From Allomeiothermus sp035760705 (lineage in GTDB: Bacteria > Deinococcota > Deinococci > Deinococcales > Thermaceae): a DNA stretch of 64,000 nucleotides. The notes beneath the pieces were generated by a model, which saw only the letters and a list, made by a program, of their open reading frames with translations, ran no database searches and was not told the DNA's origin. Shown here piece after piece: positions 31,169-39,030 of the stretch (the stretch's first letter is position 1; every line of letters starts with the position of its first letter). The position numbers and the translations under genes were made by a program. The stretch is from the NCBI GenBank assembly GCA_035760705.1, contig DASTSL010000124.1, positions 7,415 through 71,414 on the forward strand, given 5' to 3'.

Positions 31169-31708
31169 TCAGGGCGCAGGCGGCGAGTTTTCGGCGGGGG
31201 CGGGGTTCGGGTCGGTGGGCACGCTCGGCGTACCCATATCGAGTTGCAGCACCGCGGAGCCCTCGAGGATCACCACCAAGCGGTAGTAGTTTTCCGAAGC
31301 AGGTTTTTCGGGAACGGTGGGGTTTTGAGGTGCAGGAGGGTTCTGCGCCGCGCCGTTGCCTCCGGGCGAGGCAGCGGGAGGCTGGGAGGGATTGTTGGCA
31401 GGCGGGGGATTCTCAACGGGCGGAGCGGTGAGCGGCAACCGGGCCTCGAGCTTGCCCGGCCCCTCGACCCACAGCGAGCGCTCGGCCAACAGGGTTTCCT
31501 CCTTGTACCACTTGAGTTCGATATAGCCTGGCTTGGGCATCCGGCGCACCTCGAGCTTCGCCAGGACCTCCTTGTCGGTGCGCTCGAGGGTTCCGAAGAT
31601 GCTCGGGCGATCCGGGAAAGCGGCTCGCTCGGGGGCCAGCGGCAGGAAGGTATAACGACACGAAGCGAGCGTCAAGGCCAGAATGAGAATGGTCAGAACT
31701 CGAGTCAC
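31169..31708 (-). CDS. Proline-rich lipoprotein
   Basis: A 179-residue protein with a lipoprotein signal: MTRVLTILILALTLASC with the lipobox L-A-S-C. The first half is beta-rich; the second is a low-complexity linker of P, N, A and Q (PPVENPPPANNPSQPPAA), followed by NYYRLVVILEGSAVLQLDMG. No known domain is recognised. Its GTG start overlaps the rsmE stop (GTGA at 31705-31708), so it is translationally coupled to rsmE. The function is unknown; it may be an envelope protein carried in a housekeeping operon. Confidence 0.75.
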   Translation of the reverse strand: MTRVLTILILALTLASCRYTFLPLAPERAAFPDRPSIFGTLERTDKEVLAKLEVRRMPKPGYIELKWYKEETLLAERSLWVEGPGKLEARLPLTAPPVENPPPANNPSQPPAASPGGNGAAQNPPAPQNPTVPEKPASENYYRLVVILEGSAVLQLDMGTPSVPTDPNPAPAENSPPAP

Positions 31709-32403
31709 ACCCCTTCTCCTGCGGTCACCAGGCTCAGCAAAGCCAGCGGAGCCGTCTCTGCCCGGAGGATACGCCGACCCAATGTGACCGGGGTGAAGCC
31801 TCGCTCCAGCAGGATTTGAACCTCGGCCTCACTAAAGCCCCCCTCCGGCCCGGTCGCCACCGCCACCGGCGTGCTGAGGTCGAGCACGTCCCGCACCCGC
31901 ACCGAACTCCCTGGATGGGCCACAAAGCCCTGCTCCACCGCGGGGATAGCCCTGAGCGGGATCGGGGCCAGCACCTCGGGGACGGTGGTCCGCTCGGATT
32001 GCTTGGCCGCCTCGAGCGCGACCCGGCGCAAGCGTTCGAGTTTCCCCTCCCCCATCTCCTTGGCGACCGCGTGAACGCTCACCAGCGGGACGATCTTGGT
32101 CACGCCGAGTTCGCTGGCGGCCCGGACCACGTCGGCCAATTTGTCGCCCTTGAGCAGGGCGATGTAGAGCACCACCGGCACGGGGGCCTCGCGGCTGGCG
32201 GGCCAGGTCTCGGTGACCTCGAGTTCCACCCTCCCACCCTCGACCGATCGGACCACCGCCCGACCTTCCAAACCCTTGCCGTCGAAGACCGTGACAGTAT
32301 CCCCCGGCCTGGCCCGGAGCACGTCCGCCAGGTGGCGGGCTTCCCGCCCGGTGAGGGTCAGCAGGGTCTGGAGCCTGGGAGCAAAAGCGCGGTGCGGCCT
32401 CAC
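31705..32403 (-). CDS. rsmE: 16S rRNA m3U1498 methyltransferase
   Basis: A 232-residue SPOUT-fold methyltransferase. It opens RPHRAFAPRL, contains FDGKGLEGRA, LLKGDKLADVVRAASELG and ALEAAKQSERTTVPEV, and closes with the SAM-binding knot ATGPEGGFSEAEV and LGRRILRAETAPLALL. RsmE methylates N3 of U1498 in 16S rRNA. The start is the GTG at 32403, which overlaps the prmA stop as GTGA; the frame is open further upstream, but homologues begin at this residue. The prmA-rsmE pair is a common operon. Confidence 0.95.
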   Translation of the reverse strand: MRPHRAFAPRLQTLLTLTGREARHLADVLRARPGDTVTVFDGKGLEGRAVVRSVEGGRVELEVTETWPASREAPVPVVLYIALLKGDKLADVVRAASELGVTKIVPLVSVHAVAKEMGEGKLERLRRVALEAAKQSERTTVPEVLAPIPLRAIPAVEQGFVAHPGSSVRVRDVLDLSTPVAVATGPEGGFSEAEVQILLERGFTPVTLGRRILRAETAPLALLSLVTAGEGV

Positions 32404-33167
32404 GGCTTGCGGTAGGTCAGGTGAATCCACTCGCCTTCCTGGCGGCGGTGGAGGGGCTCGAAGCCGGAGGAGCGCATGGCCTGGTCCACCAGGCTCTCGC
32501 GTTCGGAGAGGATCCCAGTCATCAGCATCAGGCCGCCCGGAACCAGGTACTTGGGGTACTCGGGGGCGAGCCGGGCGTGGAGTTCGGCGTAGAGGTTGGC
32601 GACGATGAGGTCAAAGGAACCTTGGGCATCCTCCAGTGTCCCGACATAGAATTCGGGGTTTACCCCGTTGGCGGCAGCGTTCTCGGCGGCTTGTGGGATC
32701 ACCGCCGCGTCGTTGTCGATCCCCACGGCTTGGGCTCCCAGCATCTGGGCGGCGATGGCCAGGATCCCCGAGCCGGTTCCCAGGTCCAGCGCCCGCAGGC
32801 CCTTCCCTGGCCTGACGTGTTCGGCCACGGCTTCCAGGGCCATCCGGGTGGTCTCGTGGTGGCCGGTGCCGAAAGCCATGCCGGGCTCGAGCAAAATCCT
32901 CCGCTCGGGGCCTTCCCAATCGTGCCAGGGGGCCAGCACCACGAACGGCCCGGCCTTCACCGGTTTGAGGTCGCGCTGCCAGGCCTCAAGCCAGTCCGTG
33001 TCTGCCAGCTCGGCCCACTCCCCGGGGAGGGGAAGCTCCAGGCGAGCGGGGAAGTAGGCCCAGACCTCGCCGGGTTTTTCCTCCAGCCCCCTGGCTCCCA
33101 GGTCGAACAAGAGCGGGGTGTACGCGTCTAGGGTCTCGAAATCGCCCTTCAGGCGAAAGACGTGCAT
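32400..33167 (-). CDS. prmA: Ribosomal protein L11 methyltransferase
   Basis: A 255-residue class I SAM methyltransferase that trimethylates ribosomal protein L11. An N-terminal substrate domain (VFRLKGDFETLDAYTPLLFD) is followed by MAFGTGHHETTRMAL, the SAM-binding LDLGTGSGILAIAAQMLGA and VANLYAELHARLAPE, the motif IV region. The length matches Thermus-type PrmA. It is the first gene of the prmA-rsmE-lipoprotein set. Upstream lies a 99-base spacer made of GAGGGTCAAGGG-type words before znuA. Confidence 0.95.
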   Translation of the reverse strand: MHVFRLKGDFETLDAYTPLLFDLGARGLEEKPGEVWAYFPARLELPLPGEWAELADTDWLEAWQRDLKPVKAGPFVVLAPWHDWEGPERRILLEPGMAFGTGHHETTRMALEAVAEHVRPGKGLRALDLGTGSGILAIAAQMLGAQAVGIDNDAAVIPQAAENAAANGVNPEFYVGTLEDAQGSFDLIVANLYAELHARLAPEYPKYLVPGGLMLMTGILSERESLVDQAMRSSGFEPLHRRQEGEWIHLTYRKP

Positions 33168-33266
33168 AGAGAATATCGTCTAGGGTTAAGGGGCGAGGGT
33201 CAAGGGCTGAGAAGGTCGGAGGCTCGAGGCTGGAAGCAAAAAAATCTCTGGCCTTTAGCCTCCAGC

Positions 33267-34133
33267 TTACCTAAAGCTCTGGCACACCACCCGCCCGTTC
33301 CAGCGGATCAAGCCCAGGTAGGTGTTCACCTGGGCGTCGAAGGCGTCGGAGTAGATGCGCCTCACCTTGGCGCCGGTGGCTTCGGCCAGAGCCTTAGCCT
33401 CGGCGGGGCTGAACTGTGGCTCGGTGAAGACAGTGCGCACCCCCTGAGCGTTCATGGCCTGCGCCAGCCGGGCAAAGGTCTGAGGGCCTTTTTCCTGCCC
33501 CGCGAAGTTCGAGATCGAACCCACCAAGGTGATGCTGTAGGCACGGGCGAAATAGAGCAAGGCCCCGTGCTGGCTCACCACCTTGCGGGCTGAAGTGGGA
33601 ACGCTCCGCAGGCACCCGCGCACCTCGGCGTCGGCTTGGCGGATCTGGTTGAGGTAAGTTTGGGCTCGAGCCCGGTAAACGTCGCGCCCGGCAGGGTCGA
33701 GTTGCGAGAGCGTATCGCGGATCCTCTCCACGTAGCGAACCCCGTAAGCCGGGTCCAGCCAGAGGTGGGGGTCATACTCCCCGGGTTCGTCCTCACCGGA
33801 GCGGATGAGGTCGGGCATTCCTTCGGCCAGCTTGACCGTGCGGGCCCCCTTGGGAAGCTGAGGCTGGATTTTGCCAAGGAAGGGCTCGAGGCCCAACCCG
33901 TTCGCAAACAGCACCCCCGCCTCCGAGACCTCCCGCAAAGTCGAGGGCCGCGGCTCGAAGCTGTGGGGGTCGGCCCCCAGGGGAACCACCACCGTCACTC
34001 GGACCCGCTCCCCGCCCACACTGCGCACCATGTCCCCGATAAAACCCGTGGTGGCCGCCACCGGAAGAGGCTGGGCCATTCCCCACCCGAGAAACACCGC
34101 CAAGCCCAGCAATATGCGCACGGACATCCTCAC
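33267..34133 (-). CDS. znuA: Zinc/manganese-type ABC substrate-binding lipoprotein or periplasmic protein
   Basis: A 288-residue cluster A-I metal-binding protein. The signal peptide is MSVRILLGLAVFLGWGMA. Metal ligands are expected at the histidines of ADPHSFEPRPS, DPHLWLDPAYG and VVSQHGALLYFA, and at the acid in IYSDAFD. The histidine-rich loop of typical ZnuA is absent, so manganese is also possible. Divergent transcription from a Fur-family gene across a Zur-like operator favours zinc. No permease or ATPase follows, so the gene is separated from its transporter. GTG 34133 or ATG 34127 may be the start. Confidence 0.85.
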   Translation of the reverse strand: MRMSVRILLGLAVFLGWGMAQPLPVAATTGFIGDMVRSVGGERVRVTVVVPLGADPHSFEPRPSTLREVSEAGVLFANGLGLEPFLGKIQPQLPKGARTVKLAEGMPDLIRSGEDEPGEYDPHLWLDPAYGVRYVERIRDTLSQLDPAGRDVYRARAQTYLNQIRQADAEVRGCLRSVPTSARKVVSQHGALLYFARAYSITLVGSISNFAGQEKGPQTFARLAQAMNAQGVRTVFTEPQFSPAEAKALAEATGAKVRRIYSDAFDAQVNTYLGLIRWNGRVVCQSFR

Positions 34134-34141
34134 CAGGTCTT

Positions 34142-34170
34142 ATTTGATAATGAGATATCATTTTTGTCAA
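34142..34170 (-). promoter_or_regulatory. znuA promoter
   Basis: On the minus strand TTGACA (complement of 34165-34170) and TCAAAT (complement of 34142-34147) are 17 bases apart. The spacer holds the Zur-like operator. Confidence 0.6.
34149..34162. promoter_or_regulatory. Zur/Fur-like operator between znuA and zur
   Basis: A perfect inverted repeat AATGA-GATA-TCATT in an AT-rich patch. It lies between the -35 and -10 of znuA and overlaps the expected -35 region of the divergent regulator. It would let one bound dimer repress both genes. Confidence 0.6.
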
Positions 34171-34192
34171 GGAGAGGTGCTATCCTGAGCCT

Positions 34193-34567
34193 ATGCAGCG
34201 CAACACCCGCCAGCGGGAGGCCATTCGCCAGGTTTTGCACGAGTCGGGGCGGCCTCTTTCCACCCAGGAAGTCCTCGAGGCCGCCCAGGAAAAAGTACCC
34301 GGCCTGGGGATCGCCACCGTGTACCGAACCCTCAATAGCCTGCTCGAGGACAAACAGATCTCTGCCGTGGAACTCCCCGGCGAAACCCCTCGCTACGAGG
34401 TGGCGGGGAAGCACCACCACCACCACTTCCACTGCACGGTCTGCGGCAAGGTTTTCGAGATCGAGAACTGCCCGGGGGACCTCGAGCGGCTGGCCCCGCC
34501 CGGCTTCAAGGCCGAACGCCACGAGATCGTGCTGTACGGGCGCTGTCCGGACTGTCCTTCGGCGTGA
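34193..34567 (+). CDS. Fur-family metal regulator, probably Zur
   Basis: A 124-residue Fur-family repressor. The winged-helix part contains LSTQEVLEAAQEKVPGLGIA and TVYRTLNSLLEDKQI. The metal region HHHHHFHC (residues 74-81) is followed by C81xxC84 and C118xxC121, the structural zinc cysteines. The family includes Fur, Zur, Mur and PerR; divergence from znuA points to Zur. ATG 34193 is 6 bases after TATCCT (34181-34186), so the mRNA is likely leaderless and the promoter overlaps the shared operator, which implies autoregulation. Confidence 0.88.
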   Translation: MQRNTRQREAIRQVLHESGRPLSTQEVLEAAQEKVPGLGIATVYRTLNSLLEDKQISAVELPGETPRYEVAGKHHHHHFHCTVCGKVFEIENCPGDLERLAPPGFKAERHEIVLYGRCPDCPSA

Positions 34568-34592
34568 AGAGACAGCTAGCGGCCTGTGGCTC

Positions 34593-34608
34593 GTGAAAAA
34601 TTTTTCAC
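34593..34608. terminator. 16-base palindrome between convergent genes
   Basis: GTGAAAAATTTTTCAC is a perfect palindrome located between the convergent zur-like and pfkB-family genes. It could act as a weak bidirectional termination site, but it is AT-rich and unlike standard terminators. Confidence 0.35.
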
Positions 34609-34609
34609 C

Positions 34610-35584
34610 CTACAAGCCTCGAGAATTCTCCTCTAGGCTCAAGCCATAGCGCCGTAGACGCTGCTCGAGGTCAGCGTCCACCGGCCCCCTGGCCCCGAAA
34701 CGGGCCACCACCCAACCGGCCACTTCAACGGCGAGTTTCCCGGCGGCCTCGGCGTCACGAGAGCGCAGGTAGTGCCCCAGGAAGGCCCCGCCGAAGGAGT
34801 CGCCGGCCCCCGTCGCGTCGATGGCCGCGTCGGCGGTGGCCTCGACCCGGACCACGCGCCCCGATTCGAAGATCAAAGCGCCCTCGGGCCCCAGCTTGAG
34901 CAGGATCACCATGCCGGGGAACAGCTCGCAAAGCGCCTCGAGCACCTCCTCGGCCTCCACCGCCCCCGTGAGGGCGCGGCCCTCGTCGAGGTTGGGCAAG
35001 AGGAAGTCCACGGAGAGCTCCTGCATCATGCGGCGGAACTTGCGCGGGCCGAGCTCGAGGATCATCTGGTAGGAGCCGGGGTCGAAGGAGACCGTCGCCC
35101 CGCCCTCGTGGGCGATCTGCGCGGCCCGGACGGCGGCCTGGCGGGGCGGGTCGGTGAAGAAGGACCAGGCGGTGAGGTGGACGTGCCCGGCCTGGTTCAG
35201 CACGGGCTCGGGCAGCTCCTCGGGCAGCAGGTCGAAGTCGGCGCCCTGCGAGGTGAGGTTGGAGCGCTCCCCGTGCGGGTCGATGAACACCAGGATGACC
35301 CCGGTGGGCCGGGCCTCGCTCCAAACCACGTGCGGGGTCACGCCCTCCGCGGCCAGGTCCTCCACGGCGTAGCGGCCGAAGCGGTCGCGGCCCACCTTGC
35401 CCACGAAGGCGGTGGGATAGCCCACCCGCGCCGCCCACACCGCCAGGTTGGCCGCCGAGCCGCCCCCGGCCAGTTGCACCCGGCCGGTGGTGTCGCCCCC
35501 GGGCAGCAGGGGGTGGTCGGGCTTGGCCAGCACGTCCCAGGCGAGGTCGCCTACGGACACCAGAAGTTTGGGTTCATGGCTCAT
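34610..35584 (-). CDS. PfkB-family carbohydrate kinase
   Basis: A 324-residue ribokinase-fold sugar kinase. The N-terminal signature is LAGGGSAANLAVWAARVG with GKVGRDRFGRYAVEDL; the C-terminal signature is DATGAGDSFGGAFLGHYL, which holds the catalytic aspartate and anion hole. Substrates in the family range from ribose to fructose, 2-keto-3-deoxygluconate and nucleosides; I cannot choose among them. It lies on the same strand downstream of gcvPB, separated by 129 bases of repeat words and a hairpin, so it may have its own promoter. Confidence 0.88.
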   Translation of the reverse strand: MSHEPKLLVSVGDLAWDVLAKPDHPLLPGGDTTGRVQLAGGGSAANLAVWAARVGYPTAFVGKVGRDRFGRYAVEDLAAEGVTPHVVWSEARPTGVILVFIDPHGERSNLTSQGADFDLLPEELPEPVLNQAGHVHLTAWSFFTDPPRQAAVRAAQIAHEGGATVSFDPGSYQMILELGPRKFRRMMQELSVDFLLPNLDEGRALTGAVEAEEVLEALCELFPGMVILLKLGPEGALIFESGRVVRVEATADAAIDATGAGDSFGGAFLGHYLRSRDAEAAGKLAVEVAGWVVARFGARGPVDADLEQRLRRYGLSLEENSRGL

Positions 35585-35642
35585 CGGGGCATCCGGGATC
35601 GGGAGACCAGGGTCGAGGGCTAACTGAAAGCTTGTGGCTCGT

Positions 35643-35674
35643 GGCCCGTGGTTAAAGGCTTTTCCCCACGGGCC
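35643..35674. repeat. Hairpin of GGCCCGTGG words between gcvPB and the PfkB gene
   Basis: GGCCCGTGG (35643-35651) pairs with CCACGGGCC (35666-35674). It is surrounded by CAGGGTCGAGGG and GTGGCTCGTGG words shared with other spacers. No T tract follows in either direction. Confidence 0.5.
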
Positions 35675-35713
35675 TCCTTCAGGGTCTGGCGTCGGGCGTC
35701 GGGCCCGGCGCGC

Positions 35714-37162
35714 TCACTCCCCCCAGCGAAGCTTGGGCCTGCGGTTGGCCTGCACCTCGTCGAGGCGGCGGACCGGGGTGGTGTAGGGGGCGCCCTCGAG
35801 CCACTCCTTGTCCTTGCGGATGACCTCGCCCATGACGCGGGCGAAGGCCTCGAGCGTCTCCTTGCTCTCGGTCTCGGTGGGCTCGACCATCAAAGCCTCC
35901 TTGACGATGAGCGGGAAGTAGACCGTGGGCGGGTGGTAGCCCATCTCGAGGAGCCCCTTGGCGACGTCGAGGGTGCGGATGCCCTCGGGCGGCTGGGCCA
36001 CGAACTCGTGCATGCAGGTGCGGTCGTAGGGGATGCGGAAGCCCTCGCCCTTGAGCAACTCCTTGAGGTAGTTGGCGTTGAGCACCGACAGCGCCGCGCT
36101 CTTCTTGATGCCCTCGGCGCCCAGCATCTTGATGTAGGCGTACGAGCGCACTAGCGCCCCGAAGTTCCCGTAAAAGCTCTTGACCTGGCCGATGCTGTGG
36201 GGGAGGTCGTAGTCGAGCGCGTAGGTCTCGCCGTTCTTGACCACCTGCGGGGCCGGGAGGAAGGGCGCGAGGTGGGCCTTGACCCCTACCGGGCCGCTGC
36301 CGGGGCCGCCGCCCCCGTGGGGAACGGTAAAGGTCTTGTGCAAGTTGAGGTGCACCACGTCGAAGCCCATGTCGCCAGGGCGGGCCATGCCCATTACCGC
36401 GTTGAGGTTGGCCCCGTCATAGTAAAGCTGCGCCCCCACCGCGTGGGCGGCCTCAGCGATCTCGAGGATCCTCCGCTCGAAGAGCCCCAAGGTGTTGGGG
36501 TTGGTGAGCATGATCGCCGCCACGTGCGGGCCGAGTTCGGCCTTGAGGGCTTGCAAGTCTACTTCTCCATCGGGCCCAGAGGCGATCTCCTTCACGGTGT
36601 ACCCGGCCATGCTGGCCGTGGCCGGGTTCGAGCCGTGGGCGGAGTCCGGGACCAGCACTACCCGGCGCTGCTCGTGCTCGCCTCGGCTGGCGTGATAGGC
36701 CCGGATGATCAGGATGCCGGTGAGTTCGCCGTGCGCCCCAGCAGCGGGCTGGAGCGTGGTAGCGGCCATCCCGGTGATCTCGGAGAGGTCCTGCTGCAGC
36801 TCGTACATCAGTTGCAGCGCACCCTGCACGGTCTCGGGGGCCTGATAGGGGTGCAAGTCGGCGAAGAGGCCCACCGCCGCCTCGTGCATCTTGGGGTTGT
36901 ACTTCATGGTGCAAGAGCCGAGCGGGTAGAAGTTGGTGTCCACCCCCATCTGGCGGCGGGAGAGGTTGGTGTAGTGGCGCACCAGGGTGAGCTCGTCCAC
37001 CTCGGGTAGTTTGGGCGGCTCGGCACGAAGGTTATCGGAACCTAGGAGGGCCGCCAGATCCACCTCCGGCGCCTTCGGCGGGGTGATCCCCCGGCGGCCC
37101 GGCACGCTCTTCTCAAAGATGAGCGGTGATTCGATGAGGGTTTCTTTCTTTTCAGCGATCAT
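35714..37162 (-). CDS. gcvPB: Glycine dehydrogenase (decarboxylating) subunit 2
   Basis: A 482-residue PLP-bearing half of the split P-protein. It contains NFYPLGSCTMKYNPK, LQPAAGAHGE, DSAHGSNPATASMAGY, and the PLP lysine in LNLHKTFTVPHGGGGPGSGP. With GcvPA it decarboxylates glycine and passes the aminomethyl group to GcvH. The split arrangement is typical of Thermus, Bacillus and archaea. The gene follows gcvPA after a 93-base TACGTC-word repeat and is the last of the gcvT-gcvH-gcvPA-gcvPB order. Confidence 0.96.
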   Translation of the reverse strand: MIAEKKETLIESPLIFEKSVPGRRGITPPKAPEVDLAALLGSDNLRAEPPKLPEVDELTLVRHYTNLSRRQMGVDTNFYPLGSCTMKYNPKMHEAAVGLFADLHPYQAPETVQGALQLMYELQQDLSEITGMAATTLQPAAGAHGELTGILIIRAYHASRGEHEQRRVVLVPDSAHGSNPATASMAGYTVKEIASGPDGEVDLQALKAELGPHVAAIMLTNPNTLGLFERRILEIAEAAHAVGAQLYYDGANLNAVMGMARPGDMGFDVVHLNLHKTFTVPHGGGGPGSGPVGVKAHLAPFLPAPQVVKNGETYALDYDLPHSIGQVKSFYGNFGALVRSYAYIKMLGAEGIKKSAALSVLNANYLKELLKGEGFRIPYDRTCMHEFVAQPPEGIRTLDVAKGLLEMGYHPPTVYFPLIVKEALMVEPTETESKETLEAFARVMGEVIRKDKEWLEGAPYTTPVRRLDEVQANRRPKLRWGE

Positions 37163-37255
37163 TCTTCACACCCCAAAAGAGGTCATACGTCATACGTCCT
37201 ACGTGATACGCCAGATGCTTTTGACGTAGGACGTATAGCGTTCGACGTACGACAT
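37163..37255. repeat. TACGTC-word element in the gcvPA-gcvPB spacer
   Basis: The spacer carries TCATACGTCATACGTCCTACG near 37182-37202, then TTTTGACGTAGGACGTA (37219-37235), identical to 22941-22957, and TCGACGTACGAC at 37242-37253. The arrangement matches the metY-metX spacer over about 50 bases with gaps. Confidence 0.85.
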
Positions 37256-38557
37256 TCACCTCAACACCTCGCGCAAAGCCTCAGCCAGGTTGTCCAAGTC
37301 AGCCTCGGTGTGCTGCTCGGTGCAGGCAAAGAGGGCCAGGTTTTCGCCGTACTCGGCGAGGACCGGGGTGACGGCGGCGATGCCCTTTCGGGCCAGGGCC
37401 GAGCGGACCTCGAGCACCCCCTTCGGCAGCCGCACGGCAAACTCATTGAAGAAGGGCTCGGGGGTGACGAGTTCTATCCCCGGAATCCGGGTGAGCTTAT
37501 CGGCCAGGGCATGGGCCATCGCCACCGAGCGGGTCGCCACTTCCTTCAACCCCTTAGGACCCAGCCCGGCCAGATAGACCGCGCCCATCAGAGCGGTGAG
37601 CTGAGCGTTGGTGGTGATGTTGGACTTGGCCTTGCTGCGGCGGATGTACTGCTCGCGGGCTTGCAGGGTCAGAATGTAGCCGCGCTTGCCGTCCAGGTCG
37701 GTGGTCTCGGAGACCAGGCGGCCCGGCAGCTGGCGCACCAGGTCGGCTCTCACCGCCATGAAGCCGAAGTGCGGCCCGCCGAAGGCCATCGCGTTGCCGA
37801 GGGACTGCCCCTCCCCCACCGCCACGTCCGCGCCGTACTCGCCGGGGGGCTTGAGCACCGCCAGCGAGACCGGGTCCACCACCGCCACGAAGAGGGCTCC
37901 GGTGGCATGGGCGGTCTCCGCGAAGGCGGCGAAATTATGCACCGAGCCCAGGAAGTCGGGGTTTTGCGCGACCACCGCGCCGGTCTCGGCGGGGATCAGG
38001 TCAGCGGTGGACTCGAGCGTCACCAGCTCCGCCCCGATCGCGTCCAGGTAGGTCTTCACCACCCGACGGTACTCGGGGTGAACCGACTTGAGGATCGCCA
38101 CCCGCATCTTTCCGCTCTCGCGCAGGGCCAACAGCACGCCTTCGGCCAGTGCGCTCGAGCCGTCGTACATCGAGGCGTTCGCGACCGGCAGGCCGGTAAG
38201 CTCCGAGATCATGGTCTGGTACTCGAAGATGGCCTGCAAGAGCCCCTGGCTGGCCTCGGGCTGGTAGGGGGTGTAGGCGGATAAAAACTCCGCCCTGGCC
38301 GCCAGCGCGGGGACTGCGGCGGGAACGTAATGCGAGCGGATCCCCCCGCCCAAAAACCCGGCGTTCGCCGAGGCGTTCTTGGCGGCCAGGGTGCGTAAAT
38401 GCCGCATCATCTCGGCTTCAGTCTTGGCGGGCTCGAGCTTCAGGGGCGGGTCCACGATCCCTTGGGGCAAGTCGCGGTAGAGGTCTCTGAGGTCTTTCGC
38501 GCCGACCCGCTCGAGCATCTCCTCGAGGTCGGCTTCGGTGTGGGGGGTGTAGTCCAT
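37256..38557 (-). CDS. gcvPA: Glycine dehydrogenase (decarboxylating) subunit 1
   Basis: A 433-residue N-terminal half of the split P-protein. Characteristic segments are FLGGGIRSHYVPAAVPALAA, FLSAYTPYQPEASQGLLQAI and FEYQTMISELTGLPVANASM near the N terminus, and FGGPHFGFMAVRADLVRQLP plus ITTNAQLTALMGAVYLAGLG later. It does not itself carry the PLP lysine. It precedes gcvPB and follows gcvH, whose spacer is again filled by repeat words. Confidence 0.96.
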   Translation of the reverse strand: MDYTPHTEADLEEMLERVGAKDLRDLYRDLPQGIVDPPLKLEPAKTEAEMMRHLRTLAAKNASANAGFLGGGIRSHYVPAAVPALAARAEFLSAYTPYQPEASQGLLQAIFEYQTMISELTGLPVANASMYDGSSALAEGVLLALRESGKMRVAILKSVHPEYRRVVKTYLDAIGAELVTLESTADLIPAETGAVVAQNPDFLGSVHNFAAFAETAHATGALFVAVVDPVSLAVLKPPGEYGADVAVGEGQSLGNAMAFGGPHFGFMAVRADLVRQLPGRLVSETTDLDGKRGYILTLQAREQYIRRSKAKSNITTNAQLTALMGAVYLAGLGPKGLKEVATRSVAMAHALADKLTRIPGIELVTPEPFFNEFAVRLPKGVLEVRSALARKGIAAVTPVLAEYGENLALFACTEQHTEADLDNLAEALREVLR

Positions 38558-38581
38558 AGTTCGTCCAGGGTTAAAGCTGAC

Positions 38582-38622
38582 GGCTAACGGCGAACAGCCT
38601 TTGGTAGCCTTTGCCGTTGGCT
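38582..38622. repeat. GGCTAAC-word imperfect inverted repeat, gcvPA-gcvH spacer
   Basis: GGCTAACGGCGAA (38582-38594) and TTTGCCGTTGGCT (38610-38622) are imperfect inverted repeats filling the spacer between gcvH and gcvPA. Similar words fill the rpsB-tsf spacer. Confidence 0.6.
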
Positions 38623-38630
38623 ACTTCTCA

Positions 38631-39014
38631 TCATTGGCTTTCCGCGAACGCCTGGTAGGCCGCCGCGTCCATCAGAGCCTCGAGGTCGGCGGGGTTGTCG
38701 GGGCGCAGTTTGAAGATCCAGCCCTCAGCGTAGGGACTCTGGTTGAGGAGTTCGGGAGCCTCCTCGAGTCCCGGATTGACCTGCACCACCTCCCCGGCGA
38801 TGGGGGCGTAGATGTCCGAGGCGGTCTTGACCGACTCCACCGCCGCCACCGCTTCCCCGGCCCCGTATTTCTTGCCCGGCACCGGCAACTCCACGAATAC
38901 CACGTCTCCCAGAGCATCCTGGGCATAATCGGTGATCCCCACCACGGCCAGCCCGTCCTCGAGCCGCACCCACTCGTGGGACTTGGTGTAACGCACGTCG
39001 GTTGGATAGTTCAT
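38631..39014 (-). CDS. gcvH: Glycine cleavage system H protein
   Basis: A 127-residue lipoyl carrier protein. The lipoylated lysine is K63 in AVESVKTASDIYAP. KSHEWVRLEDG and GLEEAPELLNQSPYAEGWIFK are further signatures. It shuttles the aminomethyl group from the P-protein to GcvT. ATG 39014 has GGAGG seven bases upstream. It lies 16 bases after the gcvT stop, so the two genes are co-transcribed. Confidence 0.97.
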   Translation of the reverse strand: MNYPTDVRYTKSHEWVRLEDGLAVVGITDYAQDALGDVVFVELPVPGKKYGAGEAVAAVESVKTASDIYAPIAGEVVQVNPGLEEAPELLNQSPYAEGWIFKLRPDNPADLEALMDAAAYQAFAESQ

Positions 39015-39030
39015 CTATGGCCTCCAGGGG

